From Bacteroidales bacterium (GTDB taxonomy: Bacteria > Bacteroidota > Bacteroidia > Bacteroidales > UBA932): a stretch of 12,411 nucleotides of DNA. A program made the position numbers and the translations under genes. The DNA is taken from NCBI GenBank assembly GCA_016293535.1, contig JAEDEB010000063.1:1-12411 (forward strand). Reading direction: 5' to 3'. Every line of letters begins with the position of its first letter. The stretch's first letter is position 1. Under the pieces are notes generated by a model. That model saw only the letters and a program-made list of their open reading frames with translations. It had not been told where the DNA came from and made no database searches. Positions 1 through 6,101 of the stretch are shown here, piece by piece.

Positions 1-28
1 CGCTTACTTGTGGTTGATTGGTTTTCAT
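1..28 (-). CDS. possible 5' end of a further gene (partial, 9 codons visible)
   Basis: Reading the minus strand, an ATG at 28-26 opens a frame of nine codons (MKTNQPQVS) that runs off the left edge without a stop. It begins 36 bases after the stop of the DUF1963 gene on the same strand, a spacing that would fit a downstream operon member. Nine residues are too few to identify a family, and a chance ATG is quite possible. Confidence 0.3.
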
Positions 29-64
29 ATCGCTTGTGTTATTTCAGATTTCGGGGTTGCCGCC

Positions 65-658
65 TTACTGCTGGCAGGCGGAGGACTGACGGAGGGTAGC
101 CCGGGCACGTTTCCAGTTCCCGTAGCGGAGGTCCGATTCTGATATCCATATAGACAGAGTGTTCTCCGGGTCGAATGCAATCTGAAGCAGATTGACGGTG
201 CCTTCCTCCAACGGCTCTCCGAGCATGCGTATGCCCCCGAACCCGTCGTCGCACTGCGAAAGGGTCGCAAGCATCGCCCTCTCCGCTATGGACTCGCCAT
301 TTTCGCCGGTCAATATGCAACTGTTGAAGGTTTCGAAATTCACCGACTTCACATATTTGACCATCACGGTTCCCTTCGGCCACTCGCCTTTTCCGGGGGT
401 CACCGGGGAATCATAGCCGATCAGGGAATCAATGGCCGCAAAGAAATACAGCATCCCTTCCTTCGGGAGAAGTCCTGACGGATCCAGGGCAGAAGCCTCC
501 TCGCAATCGATCTGGCATATGAAGGTCAGGGGATATTCGCCACCTGGCACTTCCATCATCGGATACTGCATATCTGCCTGCATATCGGGATCTCCCCACC
601 ATTTTGTGCAGCAGAAAAGTTCGCGTTCAGTCTGTTCTATGTCTATACGTATCGCCAT
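65..658 (-). CDS. DUF1963 (YwqG-like) family protein
   Basis: This is a 197-residue soluble protein with no signal peptide or membrane segment. It fits the DUF1963/YwqG family by its order of motifs. A KWWGDPDM segment lies near residues 19-26, where relatives have a 'GG.P.lP' motif. PLTFICQID follows at about 43-51, LPKEGMLYFF at 64-73, GGIRMLGEP at 141-149, NLLQIAFD at 156-163, and a closing LSIWISESDL...NWKRARATL at 168-189. The family is widespread and often annotated only as a domain of unknown function; I assign no activity. The ATG at 658 is the first in-frame start after an in-frame stop at 682-680. The gene stands alone on the minus strand behind a TAnnTTTG element about 85 bases upstream, and its leader contains one copy of the 28-base repeat that also occurs before asnB. 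A small product of 197 residues is on the short side for the family, and the N-terminal 'SK.GG.P' region looks abbreviated. Confidence 0.85.
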   Translation of the reverse strand: MAIRIDIEQTERELFCCTKWWGDPDMQADMQYPMMEVPGGEYPLTFICQIDCEEASALDPSGLLPKEGMLYFFAAIDSLIGYDSPVTPGKGEWPKGTVMVKYVKSVNFETFNSCILTGENGESIAERAMLATLSQCDDGFGGIRMLGEPLEEGTVNLLQIAFDPENTLSIWISESDLRYGNWKRARATLRQSSACQQ

Positions 659-671
659 AATCGATATCTTG

Positions 672-699
672 AGTAATCTTCAAAAATAACCTGCATCAT
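672..699. repeat. 28-base direct repeat, copy 1 (DUF1963 leader)
   Basis: This stretch matches 6050-6077 at 27 of 28 positions, in the same orientation on the plus strand; the only difference is T687 against C6065. Here it lies 13 bases upstream of the DUF1963 start codon, inside the predicted leader. Read on the minus strand it begins ATGATGCAGG and could encode a short peptide. Its function is not known to me. A dispersed promoter- or leader-associated element is the simplest reading. Confidence 0.8.
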
Positions 700-742
700 A
701 TTACTGAAAAAGTCCCGCAGTCGTTAAACCGCAGATGACGCA

Positions 743-750
743 CAAAGTTA
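743..750 (-). promoter_or_regulatory. Bacteroidota -7 element for DUF1963
   Basis: The minus strand reads TAACTTTG, an exact match to the Bacteroidota -7 consensus TAnnTTTG. A TTTG occurs further upstream at 768-765, but only 14 bases away rather than the usual 19-20, so the -33 element is weak. It would give a leader of roughly 75-80 bases before the ATG at 658. Confidence 0.5.
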
Positions 751-779
751 CGAAAAGCACTCCACAAAGAAATAGAAGC

Positions 780-789
780 ACACATGTGT
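780..789. other. perfect 10-base palindrome between divergent promoters
   Basis: ACACATGTGT is its own reverse complement. It sits between the minus-strand TAACTTTG element and the plus-strand TATCTTTG element, overlapping the expected -33 region of the tRNA promoter. It could be a protein binding site, but a 10-base palindrome can also arise by chance. Confidence 0.25.
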
Positions 790-808
790 CAAATACCATG
801 ATTTTTGA

Positions 809-816
809 TATCTTTG
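809..816 (+). promoter_or_regulatory. Bacteroidota -7 element for tRNA-Leu
   Basis: TATCTTTG matches the Bacteroidota -7 consensus TAnnTTTG exactly and ends 16 bases before the first base of the tRNA, an expected distance for a stable RNA gene. A TGTG at 785-788, 20 bases upstream, is a three-of-four match to the TTTG -33 element. Confidence 0.65.
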
Positions 817-832
817 CAAATCATAGGAAAAT

Positions 833-913
833 GCGGGCGTGTTGTAATTGGTAGCCAAGCCAGACTTAGGATCTGGTGCCTCGTGCGTATGGGTTCGAGT
901 CCCTTCGCCCGCA
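833..913 (+). tRNA. tRNA-Leu (anticodon UAG)
   Basis: The acceptor stem pairs GCGGGCG (833-839) with CGCCCGC (906-912), all seven pairs perfect, followed by discriminator A913. The D arm has a three-pair TTG/CAA stem (842-844, 856-858). The anticodon stem CCAGA/TCTGG (860-864, 872-876) is perfect and holds the loop CTTAGGA, with anticodon TAG at 867-869 reading CUA-type leucine codons. A 12-13 base extra region (877-889) makes it a class II tRNA, as expected for leucine. The T loop is TTCGAGT (894-900). The CCA end is not encoded, as is usual in Bacteroidota. The T stem appears to hold a T-T mismatch (890/904), and the variable arm pairs poorly. A promoter lies just upstream and an intrinsic terminator just downstream, so it looks like a single-gene unit. 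Confidence 0.93.
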
Positions 914-916
914 CAC

Positions 917-947
917 AAAAAAGCTCAGTCCATGACTGGGCTTTTTT
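917..947. terminator. bidirectional intrinsic terminator
   Basis: The stem GCTCAGTC (923-930) pairs with GACTGGGC (934-941) around the three-base loop CAT, with one G-T pair. It is flanked by six A on the left and six T on the right. The stem extends through these A/T runs, so it can stop transcription from both sides: the tRNA on the plus strand and the FISUMP lipoprotein gene, which ends 23 bases away on the minus strand. Confidence 0.9.
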
Positions 948-970
948 GCTGACGGCAGAGCCGTCTTAAA

Positions 971-3337
971 TTAATATTCTGAAACAGGACGAACGGATTG
1001 ACCATCAGACCGGTAGCTGCTTGGCCTTTTGAAAGTGTCCTCCTTGAAGTACAGATAGTACGCGAGGCTCGGATTGTTCGTAGCGAGGGACGAAGACCAA
1101 TAGTTGCCGCGGGACCCGACATTTTTAAGATTGTCGCTTAACCGACAACCGGCAGCAGGAAGGAAGATCCAATTGTCCGTGTAACCGGGCTTTTTTGACT
1201 GGACCTTGTAACCGTTGACGCCATCTATGGTTGTCCAGGTCCAGGAACAGTTGTCAGTATTCATCAATTCGGACCATTCTGCATCCACAGGGATACGCCA
1301 TTTCCCGCCAAGGGCGACAGAAGCGGCATCATCCTTTGACACGAGAGTCGTCTTGTTATCTACGGTACCGTAAGACTCAATCGTAACGTACTTCGTCCAA
1401 CCATAGACTTCGGCCCTACCGGTGTGATAAGGGCAGTTGTCGAAACCAAGGTAAATGCCTGTGTCGGAAACATCCGTTGTTCCAGCCCACTGATAATAGC
1501 CGCCGTACTCCGTCGGCTTGGATGCACCGAGATTGCAAGAAGCCCAGAACACGGACAAACCGAGATCTACACTGCCTGATGGCGGAGCGAGTGTTGTGAA
1601 ATTACCAATAACAGATGCAAGCTCAACATTATCTACCTTAGCGACGACTACATAATTGTACGAAGTGGAAGAAGATAAGGTAGAGATAGTTGTACTGTAA
1701 GAACCATCTGCACCCAAGGTCAAATTCATTCCTGTGCCATTGGATTTCAGACCCTCCAGAGTTCTCTCGGATGAACTGTAATATAACACCGCTGACTTGC
1801 TGAAACTGCCTTCCGATTGAATAGTCAAGCGACCTGAAATTGTTGAGGCATGGTACTGAATACTTGAAGCTCCAGCAGTCACGGAAGCCTGAAGGGAAGC
1901 TGTGGTGAAGGTCTTGGGCTCAGCTTTGTACAGAGTGCCGTCAAGCTTCACATAGGCGTTATATGAATATCCGCTATTTATGGAAAGAGCCTCATCACGA
2001 TAGGAGAAAGCCTTGGCTGAAAGGTTGTTCGCTGTCAGAGTTTTAGCCTGGCCACCATCCGGAGTGAGCTCGAAGCCATACTCGATGCTGCTGTAATTGC
2101 AGTCTGTCAGGTCAAGCATTGCGTTGAGTGTGGCATCTTTAAGATTGACAGCGCTCGCATCGAGAGTCTGTATCATACTGCTCACAGCCAAAGTCTTGAA
2201 AGATTTGGTCTCGCCGTATTCAATTTCCTCGTTCTGGATGATATAAGTCCTGTAATAATATGTGGTTTCCGGCTCAAGCACGCCACTATCAATGGTATAA
2301 TTAAAGTCTGCGTCAAAATCTTTTGCTACCAGCTGCGTCGCCGAGCCGATAAGGATACCTGACGAAGTGGAATACAGCACACCGAAACTAAGGTTGGTGG
2401 TTGTTGTTAGAGGCATAATTGCCTTTCCTGAAAGTTTGGCATTGCGACAGGAAATATGTGTCGCCTCGCCGGTAACGGTGCCCATTTTTGAAGCCACCGT
2501 CACGGCGCAACTTGCCGATTTGCCCTGGTCCACTGTCGTTGCCGTGATATTCGCCGCACCTGCCTTGATGGCCTTGACGACGCCCTCTGCAGAGACTGTA
2601 GCCACCGCCTCGTTATCGCTCGTCCAGCTTATCTCCTTGTTAGTGGCGTTGTCCGGGGCAACAGTAGCCTCCAAAGTGAACTCCTCTCCTTCCGTAAGGG
2701 AATGTGAAGTCTTGCTGAGAGCAATGCCGGTAACGCTGATGACCTTCTCCTTCACCGTAATCTCGCACATGGCATTCACACCGCTGTCCTCCGACGTTGC
2801 CGTGATATTCGCAGTTCCTACCTTGATGGCCTTGACGACGCCCACTGCGGAAACGGTAGCAACCGCCTCATTATCGCTCGTCCAGGTAACATTCTTATTT
2901 GTGGCGTTGTCCGGGGTAACAGTAGCCTCCAAAGTGAACTCCTCTCCTTCCGTAAGGGAATGTGAAGTCTTGCTGAGAAAAATACGGGTGACATTGATGA
3001 CCTTCTCTTTCACCGTAATCTCGCACTTGGCACTCACACCGCTGTCCTCCGATGTTGCCGTGATGAAAGCAGTGCCGGCCGAAACTGCTTCCACTATTCC
3101 TTCGGGAGTAACTGTGGCAACTGACTCCTTGCTGCTGCTCCAACTGATTTTCTTGTTTGTGGCATTGTCCGGGGAGATTGTGGCATCAAGCGAGACCTGG
3201 TCTCCGACTGTCAATTCCAATGTGCTCTTGGAAAGAGAGATGGAACTGACACGGATTTCTTCGGGCCCCTTCTGACAGGAAAGTACTGATGAGACGGCAA
3301 TGGCAACAAGTACAAGAACAGACAAGAAGCGTTTCAT
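971..3337 (-). CDS. BIG2-repeat / FISUMP-domain lipoprotein
   Basis: This 788-residue protein starts with a lipoprotein signal peptide: MKR, then a hydrophobic stretch ending in VLSC, so Cys21 is the likely lipidated residue. The mature start CQKGPEE has two acidic residues close by, which may favour surface export in Bacteroidota. Three BIG2 (bacterial Ig-like group 2) domains follow at about 28-110, 113-196 and 199-282. Each shows a SLSK..L..G...L.A...P.NAT.K..W.S...VATV...G.V.A...G.A.ITA pattern. Residues 286-583 look like three further beta-sandwich, fibronectin III-like modules of about 95-100 residues, with LEPETTYYYRTYI as a marker. The C-terminal 588-788 is a FISUMP-type domain: VDLGLSVFWASCNLG, GGYYQWAG, GGKWRIP, NYWSSS and GQSVRPV. 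Such domains are common at the ends of Bacteroidota surface proteins. No catalytic motif is evident. It lies 12 bases after the rhamnosidase gene and probably shares its mRNA, so glycan or cell-surface binding near the enzyme is a reasonable inference only. Confidence 0.9.
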   Translation of the reverse strand: MKRFLSVLVLVAIAVSSVLSCQKGPEEIRVSSISLSKSTLELTVGDQVSLDATISPDNATNKKISWSSSKESVATVTPEGIVEAVSAGTAFITATSEDSGVSAKCEITVKEKVINVTRIFLSKTSHSLTEGEEFTLEATVTPDNATNKNVTWTSDNEAVATVSAVGVVKAIKVGTANITATSEDSGVNAMCEITVKEKVISVTGIALSKTSHSLTEGEEFTLEATVAPDNATNKEISWTSDNEAVATVSAEGVVKAIKAGAANITATTVDQGKSASCAVTVASKMGTVTGEATHISCRNAKLSGKAIMPLTTTTNLSFGVLYSTSSGILIGSATQLVAKDFDADFNYTIDSGVLEPETTYYYRTYIIQNEEIEYGETKSFKTLAVSSMIQTLDASAVNLKDATLNAMLDLTDCNYSSIEYGFELTPDGGQAKTLTANNLSAKAFSYRDEALSINSGYSYNAYVKLDGTLYKAEPKTFTTASLQASVTAGASSIQYHASTISGRLTIQSEGSFSKSAVLYYSSSERTLEGLKSNGTGMNLTLGADGSYSTTISTLSSSTSYNYVVVAKVDNVELASVIGNFTTLAPPSGSVDLGLSVFWASCNLGASKPTEYGGYYQWAGTTDVSDTGIYLGFDNCPYHTGRAEVYGWTKYVTIESYGTVDNKTTLVSKDDAASVALGGKWRIPVDAEWSELMNTDNCSWTWTTIDGVNGYKVQSKKPGYTDNWIFLPAAGCRLSDNLKNVGSRGNYWSSSLATNNPSLAYYLYFKEDTFKRPSSYRSDGQSVRPVSEY
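2489..3004 (-). repeat. 258-base tandem duplication within the BIG2 region
   Basis: Two adjacent 258-base units (2747-3004 and 2489-2746) encode BIG2 domains 2 and 3, residues 112-197 and 198-283. They include a perfectly identical 61-base stretch (2918-2978 against 2660-2720, offset exactly 258). The first BIG2 domain, residues 28-110, is clearly related but more diverged. Identity of this level at synonymous sites points to recent duplication or gene conversion. Confidence 0.9.
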
Positions 3338-3349
3338 AATTACTAAATA

Positions 3350-5911
3350 TCAATCGATAGTGTAGGAGCCGGCAGGAAATTCGCGCGGCTCTTCTTCGCC
3401 GGGAACCCATACGGTAGCGCTGGCACCTTCAGGGATGGTGAATCTCCATATCCAGCGTTCGCCCTCATACTCCCATGCACTCTTGACAAGACCTGCTGCA
3501 GAACGGTACTCGGCATTCACGAAACCGAGCCTTCTGTCCGGTACAGGTTTCATTATGATGTGCCTGAAACCGGGATCCGCCACATCTGCGCTGATGCCGG
3601 CAACGGTCTCCCATATCCACTCGCACACACATCCGTAGGCGTAGTGGTTGAAGCTGTTCATACCGCTCGGGCCCATACCGGAGTCGAGCATATAGCTGTT
3701 CCAGCGTTCCCAGATGGTCGTAGCCCCGTTATCCACAGAATAGAGCCAGCTAGGATTCTTTCTTTGGAAAAGAAGTTCGTATGCTATATCGGCCATGCCG
3801 TTGTCAGTAAGGGTCTGCATCAGGATGGATGTACCGAGGAAGCCTGTCTGGAGGCAGTTGTCGTGAGCCGCGAAGTTCTCACGCAGTCTTTCTATCATCG
3901 CATCCCTCCGCTCACCTTCGAGTATTCCGTTCCTGAGGGCAAAAAGGGCAGGTGTCTGCATAGTATTGAGCACCTGAGTATTGAAGAGTCCTTCTTCATT
4001 GAAGAACCTTGTGCGGATATAATTTCTCGCTTCGTCCACCATATCCTCGTACTTCCCGGCATCACGTCCGCTTGCCGCCGCCATGTCGCGCATCATACCC
4101 GCATCGATGAGCCAGTACGAAGCGCTGAGATAGTTCCAGTAATCCACCGCAGACTCAAAATCCTGACGGATCGAGCCGCTGCAGCTCTCTAAAGGCTCGC
4201 AGCTAAGCCAGTCGCCCCACTGGAAATTATCATTCTCTGCAATCAGCGCATTATGGTCATATTTGGTCTCAGCCACGTGGTCGATGTATTTCTCCATCGC
4301 ATCCCAGTTCTCTTCGATGATTGCCAGATCGCCGAACTGCTTCCACACCGTCCACGGGACGATAACTCCGGCATCGGACCATCCCAGTCTCATCATGCTC
4401 CCGCTTTCGGAACCGTACTGGGCAGCAGGTGCAACGCCCGGGAAACCGCCCTTCGGGCTCTGGGTGTCACGGAGGTCACGGGTCCATTTATGGAAGAAAG
4501 GAGCCGTGTTGGCAAAGAAGGTTCCGGTCTCGGCGAAGACCTGGGTATCGGCAGTCCATCCCAGTCTCTCATTGCGCTGCGGACAGTCGGTGGTAACGGA
4601 AAGATAGTTCGACCTCTGACCCCAGAGAGTGTTGGATATAAGACGGTTGATAAGATCGTTGCCAGTGGTGATGTTCCCGGTCTCGAGTTCCTTCGTCATT
4701 GAGCTGACAGGAATAGACCTTATGGAGCGTATCCTGACCTCATCGGTGGCTGTGACGGATACGTAGCGGTAGCCGAAGAAAGTGCATCGCGGAAGGAATT
4801 TTACGTATGAACGGGAATCATCGAAGGTGTAGTTGAGATACATGCCTTCGTCAGGTATGCGAAGATTGCGGCGGTGGCAGCTGCCCTCCGGACCGTCCAT
4901 ACCGCGGGACCATGCCCCGTTGCCGTCGTTGAGAAGTTCGGCTGGAAGACAGCTGAGGACCGTACCTTCCGCAGCCTTGAACTCGAATTCCGGGACAGCG
5001 GAACAGTTCTGGCCGAAATCCACGACAAGCACCTCACCCGGACGTATGACCATTTCCTCGCCGCTACGATATTCCTTTGTAATCACGACCTTGCCGTATT
5101 CGTCCTCGCTCGCCCCCGTGACGCCCTGCCAGTTGTATGCAAGCACAGGATCAAGGGTCAGGTCACGGCGGAGATAGATTTCCGCGCCGCAGGTAGGAAC
5201 GATTTCGCCGGCAAACTCGGTATTCTCCTCTGGTACGGAAAGTTTCTCCATGCACTCGTATCCGGAAAGTTCTCTCGCATCGTAATTCTCTCCGTCAAAG
5301 ATGGCAGCGTGGGTCACTGGACCGGCAATTCCGGCAAGCCAGTGATCGAGGTCGGTGCCGTAGTATCGGGTGGTCCCATCGTCATAGATGAGCTGGAGTA
5401 CGGCGCGGAATGCGCACTTCTTTCCTATCATCCCCTGCGTCCCGGCCGGCGTGACAATCTTGTCGCCCCACCAGCCCGGAGTAAGCTGAGCGGAGAAAAC
5501 ATTCTCTGCACCGGAAGCCCTGTCCATGGCATCGGTCACGTCATAGGTGAACGAAAGCTTGGTCTTCGCATAGTGGGTAAAACCCGGTTTGAGGATTTCC
5601 TCGCCGACGAGTTTTCCGTTGAGATAAAGTTCGAATACGCCCAGACCTGTGGTCATCCATTTGGCTGACACCACTTTTCCCTCGTTCGCCACGGTCGACA
5701 CAAACCAGCTCGAGCCATCGGCAGCCCTTGAACCGTCAACGACAATTCCGTCAAATACCGGTGCATCTGCAGCCGAAATCCAGATTGACGAATCCCAGCA
5801 TTCAGACTCCAGAGGATCAGTGAGAAAACCCACAGTGGAGGCTTCAGAAGCACACCCACACATAAATACGGCAAGAATGGACGCCGAGAGGAAATGGACT
5901 GGCCTTATCAT
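3350..5911 (-). CDS. alpha-L-rhamnosidase, GH78, lipoprotein
   Basis: GH78 enzymes remove terminal alpha-L-rhamnose from glycans and glycosides. From the ATG at 5911 the product is 853 residues and begins MIRPVHFLSASILAVFMCGC, a lipoprotein signal peptide with Cys20 as the likely lipid site. The open frame extends upstream to 6067, but that stretch covers the promoter and has no signal-like start, so I reject it. An N-terminal Bac_rhamnosid_N-type domain spans about 79-192 (FELYLNG, PGWWGDK). A concanavalin-like Bac_rhamnosid segment lies near 288-398 (VLVVDFGQN). The six-hairpin catalytic domain is about 403-775 and the C-terminal domain runs to the end. Catalytic-site motifs are present: TDCPQRNERLGWTAD (D442, E448, D455), IWERW (E735), and SFNHYAYG (H756). 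Asn447 replaces the acidic residue often seen before E448. The gene heads a two-gene operon with the BIG2/FISUMP lipoprotein. No transport genes are adjacent. The substrate cannot be told from sequence. Confidence 0.93.
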   Translation of the reverse strand: MIRPVHFLSASILAVFMCGCASEASTVGFLTDPLESECWDSSIWISAADAPVFDGIVVDGSRAADGSSWFVSTVANEGKVVSAKWMTTGLGVFELYLNGKLVGEEILKPGFTHYAKTKLSFTYDVTDAMDRASGAENVFSAQLTPGWWGDKIVTPAGTQGMIGKKCAFRAVLQLIYDDGTTRYYGTDLDHWLAGIAGPVTHAAIFDGENYDARELSGYECMEKLSVPEENTEFAGEIVPTCGAEIYLRRDLTLDPVLAYNWQGVTGASEDEYGKVVITKEYRSGEEMVIRPGEVLVVDFGQNCSAVPEFEFKAAEGTVLSCLPAELLNDGNGAWSRGMDGPEGSCHRRNLRIPDEGMYLNYTFDDSRSYVKFLPRCTFFGYRYVSVTATDEVRIRSIRSIPVSSMTKELETGNITTGNDLINRLISNTLWGQRSNYLSVTTDCPQRNERLGWTADTQVFAETGTFFANTAPFFHKWTRDLRDTQSPKGGFPGVAPAAQYGSESGSMMRLGWSDAGVIVPWTVWKQFGDLAIIEENWDAMEKYIDHVAETKYDHNALIAENDNFQWGDWLSCEPLESCSGSIRQDFESAVDYWNYLSASYWLIDAGMMRDMAAASGRDAGKYEDMVDEARNYIRTRFFNEEGLFNTQVLNTMQTPALFALRNGILEGERRDAMIERLRENFAAHDNCLQTGFLGTSILMQTLTDNGMADIAYELLFQRKNPSWLYSVDNGATTIWERWNSYMLDSGMGPSGMNSFNHYAYGCVCEWIWETVAGISADVADPGFRHIIMKPVPDRRLGFVNAEYRSAAGLVKSAWEYEGERWIWRFTIPEGASATVWVPGEEEPREFPAGSYTID

Positions 5912-5920
5912 GATATTAGC

Positions 5921-5993
5921 GATAGTGTTTTCGGCAAATATACAAATTATAGGACAGAGAAGGTATTTTGCAATGGCGTTTGCCGACACTATC
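5921..5993. repeat. imperfect inverted repeat spanning the rhamnosidase promoter
   Basis: Arm GATAGTGTTTTCGGCAAA (5921-5938) is the inverse of TTTGCCGACACTATC (5979-5993), apart from three extra T in the left arm. The 40-base spacer (5939-5978) holds the upstream part of the rhamnosidase promoter, and the TTTG of the -7 element lies inside the left arm. It could be a pair of operator half-regions, a transcript hairpin, or the borders of a small invertible segment. Confidence 0.65.
5935..5942 (-). promoter_or_regulatory. Bacteroidota -7 element for the rhamnosidase operon
   Basis: The minus strand reads TATATTTG, an exact match to TAnnTTTG, 23 bases upstream of the start codon at 5911. Transcription would start a few bases further on and leave a leader of roughly 15-20 bases without a Shine-Dalgarno sequence. 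No good TTTG is seen at the expected -33 distance, which could mean that an activator is needed. Confidence 0.6.
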
Positions 5994-6024
5994 ATACTTT
6001 TATCGAAAATTGCTATCTTGGCGG

Positions 6025-6062
6025 TTTGAAGATTCTCCCCAAACTTTTTAGTAATCTTCAAA
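6025..6062. repeat. 10-base perfect inverted repeat in the asnB leader
   Basis: TTTGAAGATT (6025-6034) and AATCTTCAAA (6053-6062) are exact inverse copies around an 18-base spacer. The right arm is part of the 28-base repeat at 6050-6077. The stem is AT-rich and is not followed by a T run on either strand that would suit a terminator, so an operator or a leader structure is more likely. Confidence 0.55.
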
Positions 6063-6077
6063 AACAACCTGCATCAT
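6050..6077. repeat. 28-base direct repeat, copy 2 (asnB upstream region)
   Basis: This is the second copy of the element at 672-699, identical at 27 of 28 positions and in the same orientation. It ends 24 bases before the asnB start. Read on the minus strand it continues into AAAAAGTTTGG, resembling the -33 region of strong Bacteroidota promoters. No matching TAnnTTTG follows at the right distance on that strand. Confidence 0.8.
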
Positions 6078-6101
6078 CTATTGACTTAAAGGACTTGACA
6101 A

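Noticed and set aside
833..913. tRNA-Leu as an integration site for a mobile island
   Set aside because: No copy of the tRNA 3' end is seen elsewhere in the window, and there is no integrase or mobilisation gene.
2367..3275. A 302-codon plus-strand frame opposite the BIG2 region
   Set aside because: It is the antisense shadow of the BIG2 repeats, showing the same 86-residue periodicity, with no recognisable family and no promoter.
6025..6062. Inverted repeat as an intrinsic terminator
   Set aside because: The stem is AT-rich with an 18-base loop and no proper T run follows on either strand.
5912..6067. A 52-codon N-terminal extension of the rhamnosidase frame
   Set aside because: It would bury the lipoprotein signal peptide, covers the TATATTTG promoter and the inverted repeats, and its sequence does not resemble a domain of GH78 enzymes.
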